Shown: positions 17,159 through 26,185, counted from the first letter of the stretch. The stretch: 64,000 nucleotides of DNA from Oerskovia douganii (GCF_015142735.1 NZ_JACSPN010000001.1:125618-189617), one strand, 5' to 3'. The notes: generated by a model from the letters alone, not told the origin. A program made the numbers and translations.

Positions 17159-17755
17159 TCAGCGCTCGACGATGGTCGTCACGACGTCCGTCACGGTCGG
17201 CCGTCGCGGCACCGAGCCGAACCCGAACCGGACGGGCGGGTCGACGTCGCGCAGGTCTCCCAGCGGGTCGCCCGCCCACGAGGCCCGTGCGGCCGTGATC
17301 CGGTGCACGTCCGTCGCGCCGTAGTGCTCGACGCGTCCCGGCCCCGCGCTCCCGCGCGTCCGGACCCCGCGGAGCAGGACCCTGGCGACGGGGTCCGTGA
17401 GGACGGTGGCGTGCCGGGAGGTGGCGACCGGCCGGGGCAGTCCGCGCAGCAGGCGGCCGAGCGCCGTACGGCGCCCCACGTCGACCCACGCCTCGAGCGG
17501 CCCGGCGACCACGTGCCACCCGTCGGACACGGCGACCGGGCACACCTCGACCCGGTCGAACCGGTAGGTCGCCGCGACGAGGTCCGCGACGTGGTGCGAC
17601 GGGGCGAGGAGGACGCGCTCGCCGTCGGGCCGCTCGACCATGACGTCGGCGAACGACCCGAACGGGGACACGTCCCACCTGCCGACGACCACACGCGTCC
17701 CGGACGCGGTGCCCCACCCGGCGATGCGACCGTGGAACCGCAGGACGCTCGACAC
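17159..17755 (-). CDS. Conserved actinobacterial hypothetical protein
   Basis: A 198-residue soluble protein I cannot assign. It starts with MSSVLRFHGRIAGWGTASG and appears to be a beta-rich protein with no membrane helix. The GTG start lies 6 bases after TAGGCT (17767 down to 17762), which itself overlaps the stop codon of the neighbouring membrane gene, so transcription of this gene begins inside that gene's end. The two may still be partly co-expressed. Confidence 0.7.
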   Translation of the reverse strand: MSSVLRFHGRIAGWGTASGTRVVVGRWDVSPFGSFADVMVERPDGERVLLAPSHHVADLVAATYRFDRVEVCPVAVSDGWHVVAGPLEAWVDVGRRTALGRLLRGLPRPVATSRHATVLTDPVARVLLRGVRTRGSAGPGRVEHYGATDVHRITAARASWAGDPLGDLRDVDPPVRFGFGSVPRRPTVTDVVTTIVER

Positions 17756-17764
17756 CCGGGCAGC

Positions 17765-18157
17765 CTAGATCGTCGGGGAGAACCCGGTCGAGAAGAACGC
17801 CGCGACGACCGCCGCGCAGGTCACGACCGCGTACGTCGCGAACAGCAGGCGCTCGGCCCCGGGCCGGCTCGCCCATGCCTGGCGTCGCGCGACGAGCAGC
17901 AGGGCCAGCCCCAGCGCGACCACACCCGCCGACGCCAGCGCCGCGCCCACCCGGACGCCCTGCGCCGGGCAGGGAGGAGTCGCGACGACGGAGCCGCCCG
18001 CCCCACCCCCTGCCGCTGCGCACACGACCTCGAGCGTCGCGCTCCAGGCCAGCGCCACGCACGCCGCGGCGGCCAGCAGCACCGCACGCCGGACCGGGTG
18101 GACCGAGGCAGGGGCGCGTCGTGCCTCGGGGGCCGTGGAGCTCTCGTCGTCGAGCAT
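17765..18157 (-). CDS. Small hypothetical membrane protein
   Basis: A 130-residue protein with a charged N-terminal tail and three predicted membrane helices at about residues 24-46, 68-90 and 104-124. The loop between the first two carries a Cys pair (VVCAAAG and TPPCPAQG). I do not recognise the family. It precedes the 198-residue hypothetical on the same strand with a 9-base gap. Confidence 0.7.
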   Translation of the reverse strand: MLDDESSTAPEARRAPASVHPVRRAVLLAAAACVALAWSATLEVVCAAAGGGAGGSVVATPPCPAQGVRVGAALASAGVVALGLALLLVARRQAWASRPGAERLLFATYAVVTCAAVVAAFFSTGFSPTI

Positions 18158-18241
18158 CGCAGCAGTCTGCCAAGCCCCGCCGGATCCCGCCAGACCCGCA
18201 CCGGTTTCTCCCAGGCCCTGGTCCGGGGCGAAGATCTACCC

Positions 18242-19126
18242 GTGCACCGCAGCCACCCCGACACCGACGTCCCCGCCCCCGCCGACCCCGGCGCGACCCC
18301 GACCACGGGCCGCACGGGCCACAACGCCTGGAGGCTGTACAGGACGGCGACCCCGTCCCCCGCCCACGACGCCCCGCAGCCCCCGCCCGTCCTGCTCCTG
18401 CACGGCGTGACCGACTCGGGGGAGTGCTGGCCCGGCACGGTCCGCCACCTCGTGCGCTCGCGCGACGTCCTCGCGCTCGACGCCCGGGGTCACGGCGGCT
18501 CCGACGTGCCCGACGAGCCGTTCACGCTCGCGGCGCTCGCGGACGACGCGGCCCGCACGGTGCGGGAGGTCCTCGGGCGCCCGGTGGTCGTCGTCGGGCA
18601 CTCGATGGGCGGCCTCACCGCGCAGGAGCTCGCGCTGCGGCACCCGGACCTGGTCCTGGGCCTGGTCCTCGAGGACCCGGCGTGGGGCGTCCTCGACGCC
18701 GAGCACGACGAGGGCGGGCGCCCCGTGTTCCTCGCGCCGGGCATCGACGCGGCCCGCGGGCGCCCGACGGCGGAGCTCGCCGCCGAGTTCCGCGCCCGCT
18801 ACCCGCAGTGGTCGCCCGAGGAGTCGGAGCCGTGGGCGCGCGCGCAACAGGCGGTCTCGCCCCGGCTCCTGGAGGTCCCGCACGAGTGGACCGCACGGGA
18901 CTGGCCGGTCGCGTTCGACGGGGCGGCGCCCGTCGTGGTCGTCGCGGGCGAGGAGGCGCACGGCTCCCTGGTCTCCGACGACGGTGCACGCCGCGCGGCC
19001 GACGTCCTGGCGGGCGCGGTCTGGGTCGTGCGGGTCGCGGGAGCCGGGCACAACGTGCGCCGCGACGACCCCGTGACGTTCCTCGGGCTGGTCGACGGGC
19101 TGCTCGCCGAGGTCGAGGCGCGCTGA
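18242..19126 (+). CDS. Alpha/beta hydrolase
   Basis: A 294-residue serine hydrolase of the alpha/beta fold. The oxyanion region is LLLHGVTDSGECW, the nucleophile elbow is GHSMGG, and the catalytic His is in VAGAGHNVRRDDP. The acid residue is probably in the segment before VVVAGEEAHGS. The N-terminal 35 residues are Pro/Thr-rich. The GTG at 18242 is the start that keeps this tail short; no strong ribosome site is seen. The substrate is unknown. Confidence 0.82.
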   Translation: MHRSHPDTDVPAPADPGATPTTGRTGHNAWRLYRTATPSPAHDAPQPPPVLLLHGVTDSGECWPGTVRHLVRSRDVLALDARGHGGSDVPDEPFTLAALADDAARTVREVLGRPVVVVGHSMGGLTAQELALRHPDLVLGLVLEDPAWGVLDAEHDEGGRPVFLAPGIDAARGRPTAELAAEFRARYPQWSPEESEPWARAQQAVSPRLLEVPHEWTARDWPVAFDGAAPVVVVAGEEAHGSLVSDDGARRAADVLAGAVWVVRVAGAGHNVRRDDPVTFLGLVDGLLAEVEAR

Positions 19127-19159
19127 CCGGCCGGCGGTCGGCGGGCGACCGGAGGGCGA

Positions 19160-19179
19160 GCGCCGTGATCGCACGGCGC
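19160..19179. terminator. Hairpin terminator between convergent genes
   Basis: Stem GCGCCGT with ACGGCGC around a 6-base loop, extendable by an outer GGGC/CCC pairing, lies between the hydrolase and the convergent amidase gene. Confidence 0.55.
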
Positions 19180-19198
19180 CCGTTCTCCGACCCCTCGC

Positions 19199-20146
19199 CT
19201 AGGCGAGGACGAGCTTCTCGCCGTCCGCCGCGTGGTCGGCCAGCGCGACGCTGCGGACCGCCGGGTCGTCGTAGGTGTTCCAGTAGTACGTCGTCGTCCT
19301 GGACGAGAAGAGCCCGGTGTAGATCGTGATCTCGAACTCGCCGGATCCCATCGCGGCGCAGCCGTCGACCATCGCGACCTGCTGCAGCGTGTGGAACGCC
19401 CGGCTGACGTTCTCCTCCTCGGTCCCCTTGGCCGGGTAGTGGGCGTTGACGTAGGCGGCGCGGACGAACCGGGAGGGCGAGTAGTAGTCCCCGGGGATCC
19501 CGCGCATGTGCGAACCCGAGCCGAACGGCGTGAGGTGCGCCTTGCCCAGCACGGTCTCCTGAGGGAACTCGGGGGAGGCGTTGAGGTAGTTGCGCAGGTT
19601 CTCGTGGTGCCAGGCGAACCCGGGCTGGTTCGTCAGGACGTCGACGTCGTCGTCGAAGACGTGCAGGCCGTCGCTCGTGTGCTCCACGACGATCGCCCGG
19701 TCGGCGTCGGCGATGACCCAGTGCAGCAACGAGCTCGGGTACTTGTCGTTGATCGGCTTGTCGACGATCACGACGTCCTTGAGCGCGGCCTCCACCTCGT
19801 CCACGCTCGCGAACTGCGAGCACACCCACAGCGGGAACTCGTACGCGGCGACGTTGACCGCGCCGTCCACGGGACCCGGGGCGTACGCCGCGTACCCGGG
19901 GAAGTTGAGCCCGGCGACGGCCAGGCCCGCGTCGTTGCCCGCGTCGAAGTAGAGCGGCGTGTCCTCCTCGACGATGCCCATGCCGATCGTCGCGTGCTCG
20001 ATGCTGCGCACCGCGCCGAACGGTGACCGCGGCGCGTAGCCCGTGGGGGTGATCACCACCTGCTCCCCGTACCCGCTCGTCCAGTCGAGGTTCCGTGCGA
20101 GGTAGACGTTGCCCTGACCGTCCGAAAACCGGATTCCCGTGCACAT
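19199..20146 (-). CDS. Choloylglycine hydrolase-type Ntn amidase (bile salt hydrolase/penicillin V acylase family)
   Basis: A 315-residue N-terminal nucleophile hydrolase that cleaves linear amide C-N bonds. Removing Met1 would expose Cys2 as the nucleophile. Arg18 and Asp21 (LARNLDW), Asn81 (AGLNFPG), Asn173 (LTNQPGF) and Arg226 (SPSRF) correspond to the family's catalytic set. No signal peptide is present. In soil bacteria such enzymes often hydrolyse penicillin V or acyl-homoserine lactones rather than bile salts. Which applies here cannot be told from sequence. It is monocistronic, with the divergent FabH-like gene about 180 bases away. Confidence 0.88.
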   Translation of the reverse strand: MCTGIRFSDGQGNVYLARNLDWTSGYGEQVVITPTGYAPRSPFGAVRSIEHATIGMGIVEEDTPLYFDAGNDAGLAVAGLNFPGYAAYAPGPVDGAVNVAAYEFPLWVCSQFASVDEVEAALKDVVIVDKPINDKYPSSLLHWVIADADRAIVVEHTSDGLHVFDDDVDVLTNQPGFAWHHENLRNYLNASPEFPQETVLGKAHLTPFGSGSHMRGIPGDYYSPSRFVRAAYVNAHYPAKGTEEENVSRAFHTLQQVAMVDGCAAMGSGEFEITIYTGLFSSRTTTYYWNTYDDPAVRSVALADHAADGEKLVLA

Positions 20147-20329
20147 AGCGCTGCTCCCGTCGTCGATGCAAGTTCGCGGCGGACGCGGCTCGTCGCACCG
20201 CCGCGTCGTGCCCCCGTCCTTCCCATCGTGGTGCTTGGGAGCCGATCGCGCTCAGCGGGGCTCGCACCCGACGGGGACGTCGAGACAGGCGACTTGGTCG
20301 ATCCGCCCACCCGGGGGAATGATCGACCC

Positions 20330-21352
20330 ATGCTCACCCTCACCGGAGCCGCCGGCTCGCGCATCGTCGGGATCGGCCACCACCAGCCCGAGCGGACGCT
20401 CACCAACGACGACATCGCGCAGCTGGTCGACACGAACGACGAGTGGATCCGGTCCCGGACGGGGATCGTGACGCGCCACGTCGCGGCCGAGGACGAGACC
20501 GTGGCCGACATGGCGACCGCCGCGGCACGCCACGCCCTGCAGGACGCCGGCGTCGCGCCGAGCGAGGTCGACATGGTCATCGTCGCGACGGCCACGGCGC
20601 GCGACCGCTCGCCCAACACCGCGGGCCGCGTGGCGTACAACCTGCGCACGGGCGTCATGCCCGGCCAGTCCACGCCGGAGGAGGAGGACGCGCCGGACCT
20701 GCGCGGCGTCGTCGGGCCCGTGATCCTGGACGTCAACGTCGCCTGCTCGGGGTTCGCGCACGCCCTGGCGCTCGCGGACCAGGCCATCCGGACGGGCTCC
20801 GCGACGACGGCCCTGGTCATCGGCGCCGAGAAGCTCACCGACTTCACCGACTGGACCGACCGCGTGACGTGCATCCTCACGGCCGACGGCGCGGGGGCGT
20901 TCGTGGTGCAGGGCACCGACACCCCAGGGGTCGGGCCGGTCGCATGGGGATCCGAGCCCGAGCTGACCCCGGCCGTGCTCATCGAGGCGCCGGACGAGAA
21001 GTTCGTGCAGGACGGTCGGGCCGTGTTCCGCTGGGCCATCACGCGCGCGGCGGACCGGGCGCGCGCCGCGGTCGAGAGGTCGGGCCTGACGCTCGACGAC
21101 ATCGAGGTGCTCGTCGCGCACCAGGCGAACCTGCGCATCATCGAGCCGCTCGCCAAGGCGCTGGGCCTCGAGGACAAGGTCGTCGTCACCGACATCACCG
21201 AGTCCGGCAACACCTCGGCCGCGAGCATCCCCCTGGGCCTGTCCAAGTGGTGGCACGCGGGCAAGATCCCCGCCGGGGTCCCCGCACTGCTCATCGGGTT
21301 CGGCGGCGGCTTCGCCTGGGCCGGGCAGGTCGTGCAGACGCCCACGCGCTGA
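20330..21352 (+). CDS. fabH: 3-oxoacyl-ACP synthase III (FabH-like)
   Basis: A 340-residue thiolase-fold enzyme that condenses an acyl-CoA with malonyl-ACP. The Cys-His-Asn triad is visible: Cys139 in NVACSGF, His264 in AHQANLR and Asn294 in SGNTSAAS. Residues about 107-128 form an acidic insertion (STPEEEDAPDLRG) in the segment before the active-site Cys. The gene is not next to fabD, acpP or fabF, so it may be a second copy used for starter-unit choice or a specialised product. ATG 20330 gives the normal family length. Confidence 0.88.
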   Translation: MLTLTGAAGSRIVGIGHHQPERTLTNDDIAQLVDTNDEWIRSRTGIVTRHVAAEDETVADMATAAARHALQDAGVAPSEVDMVIVATATARDRSPNTAGRVAYNLRTGVMPGQSTPEEEDAPDLRGVVGPVILDVNVACSGFAHALALADQAIRTGSATTALVIGAEKLTDFTDWTDRVTCILTADGAGAFVVQGTDTPGVGPVAWGSEPELTPAVLIEAPDEKFVQDGRAVFRWAITRAADRARAAVERSGLTLDDIEVLVAHQANLRIIEPLAKALGLEDKVVVTDITESGNTSAASIPLGLSKWWHAGKIPAGVPALLIGFGGGFAWAGQVVQTPTR

Positions 21353-21416
21353 GGTCCTCCGCGCCCTCGCAGGTGCATCCCGGGACGGCCGCGCGCCGCC
21401 GTGCCACGCTGGGCGC

Positions 21417-22061
21417 ATGGCTCGCGAGGAACGCGTCCGCCTGCGCCGCGAGGCGTGGGGGTTCGTCCTGGGCTCGGCGTGCTTCCTGGTCGGCGCGGTG
21501 CCGTTCTACGCGCAGGCCGTGGGACCCGTCGTCGTCGGTGTGACGTTCTGCGGGGGCTCGGTCCTCTTCACGCTCGCGGCGGCGGTCCAGCTCAGCCTGA
21601 GCGGACGCCGCGTTCCCCGCCGGGGGACCAGCCCGGCCGACCGCTGGGACTGGTGGGCCGCGGCGGTCCAGCTCGCCGGGACCCTCTTCTTCAACGTCAG
21701 CACGGCGGCCGCGCTGGGCGCGGCGATCGCCGACCCCGCGCGACTGGGCGCGGGCTGGCGGCCCGACGCGTACGGGTCGGTCGCGTTCCTCGTCTCGAGC
21801 GCGTTCGCGGTGCTCGCGACGAGGGACCGCGGTCACCTGTGGGACAGGGACGCGCGGACGTGGCACGGGACCTGGCTCAACCTCGTGGGGTCGGTCGCGT
21901 TCGCCGCGTCGGCCGTGGGGGCGTACGTGGTGCCGGAGACGGGCTCGCTCGTGAGCGCGTTCTGGGCGAACCTCGGCACGCTGGTGGGGGCGGCGTGCTT
22001 CCTGGTCGCGGCGCTGCTGTCGCGGCGGACGATCGGCGAGGAGGCGCCCGCGGCGTCGTGA
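21417..22061 (+). CDS. YrhK-like integral membrane protein
   Basis: A 214-residue protein with about six membrane helices arranged as two related halves, each with a Trp-Gly or Trp-Leu entry and a Ser-x-x-Phe pattern (AWGFVLGSACFLVGAVPF and TWLNLVGSVAFAASAVGAY). This resembles the YrhK domain, whose function is unknown. The ATG follows a CACGCT box by 6 bases, so it may be leaderless. It converges on the MarR gene with 5 bases between the stops. Confidence 0.65.
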   Translation: MAREERVRLRREAWGFVLGSACFLVGAVPFYAQAVGPVVVGVTFCGGSVLFTLAAAVQLSLSGRRVPRRGTSPADRWDWWAAAVQLAGTLFFNVSTAAALGAAIADPARLGAGWRPDAYGSVAFLVSSAFAVLATRDRGHLWDRDARTWHGTWLNLVGSVAFAASAVGAYVVPETGSLVSAFWANLGTLVGAACFLVAALLSRRTIGEEAPAAS

Positions 22062-22066
22062 CCCGG

Positions 22067-22585
22067 CTATCGCGCGGGGCGTGGGCGGGCTCGTGCCGAG
22101 GACGTGGCGTCCATGCCCTGCACGACGACGGCGCACCGGTCCTCGTCGTGGGCGGCCCCGTCGGCGGCGCGGTCGAGCAGGCGTCGCAGCGTCGCGCGGT
22201 CGGCGGCGTCGAGCCCGCCGAGCAGGTCCTCCTCGGCTGCGGCGACGCGGGCGTCGAGGTCAGCGAGGACCTCGCGCCCCTTGGCGGTCGCGACGATGCG
22301 GCGGGCCCGGCGGTCGGTGGGGTCGGCCTGGCGCTCGACGAGGTCGCACTCGACGTACTTGTCGATCAGGTACGTCATGACGGTCCGGTCGATGCCGAGG
22401 CGCGCGGCGAGCGCGGCCTGGCTGGGCGGGGTGTCGTGCACGACGGCGGAGAGCACCTGGTAGCAGCGCGTCCCGTCGGGCAGGTCCTCGGCGAGCGCGT
22501 CGACGCGCGCGCTCCAGCCGCGCAGGAGCGCGGCCAGGGGCCAGCCGAGAGGGGAGCGGGTGGCATCGGGTGTCGCGAGGGTCAC
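22067..22585 (-). CDS. MarR family transcriptional regulator
   Basis: A 172-residue regulator with a winged helix at about residues 50-115 (PPSQAALAARLGIDRTVMTYLIDKYVECDLVERQADPTDRR, given in part only) and the DRRARRI wing typical of MarR. I chose the GTG at 22583-22585 because TATCCT (22597 down to 22592) lies 6 bases upstream, as at other leaderless genes here. An in-frame ATG at 22646-22648 would add 21 polar residues and would lie inside the palindrome at 22637-22657. The divergent flavoenzyme fusion is the likely target. Confidence 0.82.
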   Translation of the reverse strand: MTLATPDATRSPLGWPLAALLRGWSARVDALAEDLPDGTRCYQVLSAVVHDTPPSQAALAARLGIDRTVMTYLIDKYVECDLVERQADPTDRRARRIVATAKGREVLADLDARVAAAEEDLLGGLDAADRATLRRLLDRAADGAAHDEDRCAVVVQGMDATSSARARPRPAR

Positions 22586-22636
22586 GGGACAAGGATACAC
22601 CGGAATGGTCTGCCATCGAGATGAGTTGCTGGTGAT

Positions 22637-22657
22637 ATCGTCTGTCATTCAGACGAT
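22637..22657. promoter_or_regulatory. Palindromic operator between MarR and flavoenzyme genes
   Basis: Perfect inverted repeat with 8-base arms ATCGTCTG and CAGACGAT around TCATT. It lies 46 bases upstream of the flavoenzyme start and close to the -35 region of the MarR promoter, a good position for repression of both. Confidence 0.75.
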
Positions 22658-22702
22658 CTTGGAGACGACCGCCGCCCACCGCGGCACACGGAGCGCGCAC
22701 GC

Positions 22703-24979
22703 ATGACGGACTACGGCCACGACCTCATCCTCGGGACCTTCCTGACCCCGCAGAACAGCGATCCCCAGGTGCCCGTGCGCCTCGCGCAGGTCACCGAGCA
22801 GGCAGGGCTGGACCTGGTGACCTTCCAGGACCACCCCTACCAGCCGGCGTTCCTCGACGCGTGGACCCTCATGACCTGGGTCGCCGCCGCGACCGAGCGC
22901 GTGCACGTCGCGGCCAACGTGCACAACCTGCCGCTGCGCCCGCCGGCCGTCCTCGCCCGGTCGGCCGCGAGCCTCGACCTGCTCTCGGGCGGCCGCTTCG
23001 CCATGGGGCTCGGCGCGGGCGCCTTCTGGGACGCGATCGAGGCAATGGGGGCGCCGCGGCTCACGCCGGGCGAGGCGGTCACGGCCCTCGACGAGGCGCT
23101 CGACATCATCCGCGGCATCTGGGACACGAGCGACCGCACGCCCCTGCGCGTGCACGGCACGCACCACCAGGTCGACGGCGCCAAGCGTGGCCCCGCCCCC
23201 GCGCACGACATCCCCATCTGGATCGGCGCCGTCAAGCCCCGCATGCAGCGCCTCATCGGCCGCAAGGGCGACGGCTGGCTGCCCTCGATGTCCTACCTGC
23301 AGCCCGGCGACCTCGCCAAGGGCAACGCCGTGATCGACGAGGCCGCGCTCGGTGCCGGGCGCGACCCCAGCGCGGTCCGCCGCATGGTCAACCTCAACGG
23401 CCGGTTCTCCGCGGGCCGGCTCGGCCACCTCCAGGGGCCGCCCGAGCAGTGGGTCGAGGAGCTCGGTGCCCTCGCGCTCGAGGACGGCGTCTCCGGCTTC
23501 ATCCTGGCGACCGACGACCCGCGCGACATCCAGACCTTCGGCGAGGAGGTCGGCCCGGCGCTGCGCGAGCTCGTCGCGGCCGAGCGCCGGTCGACGGGCA
23601 CCGCTCCCGCCGGTCGCCGCCGCGGGGCCCTGGCGCTCGCGGCGCGCCGCGAGGGCATCGACTACGGGTCGGTTCCCGCAGCGCTGGCCGAGCGCGCGGT
23701 CGAGCCCGGTGACAGGGCGTACGACGCGGTCCGCCACACCTACATGCGCTCGGGCTCGCCCGGCATCGTGCTGCGCCCCCGCACGAGCGACGAGGTCGCC
23801 GAGGCCGTCGTCTGGGCCCAGGAGCAGGGTGTGCCGCTCGCGGTCCGCTCGGCCGGGCACGGCATCAGCGGCCGCTCGACCAACGACGGCGGTGTCCTGA
23901 TCGACGTCGGCGCCTTCGACCAGGTCCACGTGCCCGACGACGGCACCCACCGCGTGCGCCTCGGTGCCGGCGGGACGTGGGGCCAGGTCGCCGAGGTCCT
24001 CTCCCCGCACGGGCTCGCGATCAGCTCGGGCGACTCGGGCGGCGTGGGCGTCGGCGGTATCGCGACGACGGGCGGCGTCGGGCTCCTGGGCCGCAAGCAC
24101 GGCCTGACGATCGACCACGTCGTCGCGGCCGAGATCGTGACCGCGGACGGCCAGGTCCGCGTCGTCGACGCCGAGCACGACCCCGAGCTGTTCTGGGGCC
24201 TGCGCGGGGCGGGCGGCAACCTGGGCGTCGTGACCTGGGTCGACGTCGAGGCCACGCCCGTGACCGACCTCGTCTACTCGATCATGGTCCTGGACGCGTC
24301 CGACACCGCCGGGCTCGTCGAACGGTGGGCCGCGACCGTCGAGGCCGCGCCCCGCGAGCTCACGAGCTTCCTGCACATGAGCGCCGCGCGGGGCGGGCGA
24401 GGCCCCATGGCCCAGCTCATGACCGTGTGGGCCGACGACGACACGGGCGCTGCGATCCGCGCGCTCGAGGAGCTGGCCGACGCGGCCCCGCTGCTCGACC
24501 ACCAGGCCGTCCTCACGCCCTACTCGGGCATCGTGCGCCGAGCCGACGCCCAGCACACGGGCGGCGGCGAGCCCGGCTCGCGCTCGGGCCTGATCGAGCA
24601 CGTCGACCGGGGCGCCGCGCGCGACCTCGCGGCCTTCCTCGCCGGTGGCGGCGCGCAGCTCCTCCAGCTGCGCGCGGTCGGCGGCGCCGTCAACGACGTC
24701 GCGGCCGACGCGACGGCGTACGCGCACCGCACCCAGAACTTCTCGGTCGCGGCCTTCGGGTCCCGCGGAGGACCCGTCGGCATCGACGGCGCGTGGGACG
24801 AGCTGGTGCACCCGCACACGGACGGCCTGTACCTGTCGTTCGAGACCGACACGCGTCCCGAGCGCCTGGGCGAGGCGTTCCCCGAGCCCACGCTCGCGCG
24901 CCTGCGCCGGCTCAAGCGCCAGGTCGACCCGGCCAACGTGTTCTCGGCGAACTTCCCCATCCCGCCCGCGGAGGGCTGA
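22703..24979 (+). CDS. Fusion of luciferase-like flavin oxidoreductase and FAD-binding (BBE-type) oxidase
   Basis: A 758-residue two-domain flavoprotein. Residues about 1-295 form a luciferase-like monooxygenase barrel (LILGTFLTPQ, VTFQDHPYQ, DLLSGGRFAMGLGAGAFW, IPIWIGAVKPRM). Residues about 340-755 form a PCMH-type FAD domain with VRSAGHGISGRSTNDGG, where His386 is the expected covalent FAD attachment residue, and end in a berberine-bridge-like tail (QVDPANVFSANFPIPP). No second flavin-linking Cys is evident. The joint is in one open frame with no sign of a frameshift. The two activities probably act on one substrate in sequence. A divergent MarR gene and a palindrome suggest induction by a small aromatic or similar ligand. 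Confidence 0.87.
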   Translation: MTDYGHDLILGTFLTPQNSDPQVPVRLAQVTEQAGLDLVTFQDHPYQPAFLDAWTLMTWVAAATERVHVAANVHNLPLRPPAVLARSAASLDLLSGGRFAMGLGAGAFWDAIEAMGAPRLTPGEAVTALDEALDIIRGIWDTSDRTPLRVHGTHHQVDGAKRGPAPAHDIPIWIGAVKPRMQRLIGRKGDGWLPSMSYLQPGDLAKGNAVIDEAALGAGRDPSAVRRMVNLNGRFSAGRLGHLQGPPEQWVEELGALALEDGVSGFILATDDPRDIQTFGEEVGPALRELVAAERRSTGTAPAGRRRGALALAARREGIDYGSVPAALAERAVEPGDRAYDAVRHTYMRSGSPGIVLRPRTSDEVAEAVVWAQEQGVPLAVRSAGHGISGRSTNDGGVLIDVGAFDQVHVPDDGTHRVRLGAGGTWGQVAEVLSPHGLAISSGDSGGVGVGGIATTGGVGLLGRKHGLTIDHVVAAEIVTADGQVRVVDAEHDPELFWGLRGAGGNLGVVTWVDVEATPVTDLVYSIMVLDASDTAGLVERWAATVEAAPRELTSFLHMSAARGGRGPMAQLMTVWADDDTGAAIRALEELADAAPLLDHQAVLTPYSGIVRRADAQHTGGGEPGSRSGLIEHVDRGAARDLAAFLAGGGAQLLQLRAVGGAVNDVAADATAYAHRTQNFSVAAFGSRGGPVGIDGAWDELVHPHTDGLYLSFETDTRPERLGEAFPEPTLARLRRLKRQVDPANVFSANFPIPPAEG

Positions 24980-25125
24980 GACACCTGGACGTCGGACGAG
25001 CGTGGGGCGATGTGCACCGCGCCCGTCCGGCGGGGGATCGTGGGGCCACCTGCGCGCCGTGTGGGGGAGGTGCTCGGGCAGCCGGCCGAGATCGTGGCCC
25101 GGGGCCTCGGGTGCACAATGGCACC

Positions 25126-26169
25126 ATGCCTCTCGCACCCCGCTACCTCGCCGCCGAGGACCGCTACGAGTCCATGTCCTACCGTCGCGCGGGCCGCAGC
25201 GGCCTCGCCCTGCCCGCGCTGTCGTTGGGGTTGTGGCACAACTTCGGGGACGTGAACCCGTTCGACAACCAACGTGCGATCCTGCGCCGCGCGTTCGACC
25301 TGGGGATCACGCACCTCGACCTCGCGAACAACTACGGCCCCCCCTACGGCTCGGCCGAGGAGAACTTCGGGCGCCACCTCGCGCGCGACCTGCGCCCCTA
25401 CCGCGACGAGCTCGTGATCTCGAGCAAGGCCGGGTACGACATGTGGCCCGGCCCCTACGGCGACGGCGGCTCGCGCAAGTACCTGCTGTCCTCGCTGGAC
25501 CAGTCGCTCGCCCGCATGGGCCTCGACTACGTGGACATCTTCTACTCGCACCGCTTCGACCCCACGGTGCCCCTGGAGGAGACCATGGGAGCGCTGCACA
25601 CGGCCGTCGTGAGCGGGCGCGCGCTGTACGTCGGCGTGTCCAACTACTCGCCGTCCCAGACGCGCGAGGCCGCGCAGATCCTGGCCGACCTCGGCACCCC
25701 GCTGCTCATCCACCAGCCCAGCTACTCGATGTTCAACCGGCACGTCGAGCTGCCCGAGGCCGGGCACGAGGACGGCGAGAACCTGCTCGACGTCGTCGAG
25801 GACCTCGGGATCGGGACGATCGTCTTCTCGCCGCTCCAGCAGGGGCTCCTGACGGACCGCTACCTGTCGGGCGAGGTGCCCGCGGGCTCGCGCGCCGCCG
25901 TCGGGCACTTCCTCAAGCCCACCGCGATCTCCGAGACGTACCTCGAGCGCGCTCGCGCCCTGAACGAGATCGCGGCCGGGCGCGGGCAGTCGCTCGCGCA
26001 GCTCGCGCTCTCCTGGGTCCTGCGCGACGAGCGCATCACGTCGGCGCTCGTCGGGGCGAGCAGCGTCGCGCAGCTCGAGAACAACGTCGCCGCGCTCGAG
26101 GCCCCGCCGCTCACGGCCGAGGAGGTCGCCGCGATCGAGCCGCACGCGGTCGACGGCACGACGCGCTGA
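25126..26169 (+). CDS. Aldo-keto reductase, YghZ/glyceraldehyde-phosphate reductase type
   Basis: A 347-residue NADPH-dependent reductase with the (beta/alpha)8 fold. The catalytic tetrad is visible as Asp in THLDLANNYG, Tyr in the same motif, Lys in ISSKAGYDMWPGPYG and His in FYSHRFD. The MWPGPYG loop and the RRAGRSGL N terminus are typical of the YghZ/L-glyceraldehyde 3-phosphate reductase group. The ATG at 25126 follows a CACAAT box by 6 bases. It is followed by a long hairpin and converges on the ABC ATPase. Confidence 0.88.
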   Translation: MPLAPRYLAAEDRYESMSYRRAGRSGLALPALSLGLWHNFGDVNPFDNQRAILRRAFDLGITHLDLANNYGPPYGSAEENFGRHLARDLRPYRDELVISSKAGYDMWPGPYGDGGSRKYLLSSLDQSLARMGLDYVDIFYSHRFDPTVPLEETMGALHTAVVSGRALYVGVSNYSPSQTREAAQILADLGTPLLIHQPSYSMFNRHVELPEAGHEDGENLLDVVEDLGIGTIVFSPLQQGLLTDRYLSGEVPAGSRAAVGHFLKPTAISETYLERARALNEIAAGRGQSLAQLALSWVLRDERITSALVGASSVAQLENNVAALEAPPLTAEEVAAIEPHAVDGTTR

Positions 26170-26185
26170 GCCGCTGGCCGGCGGC

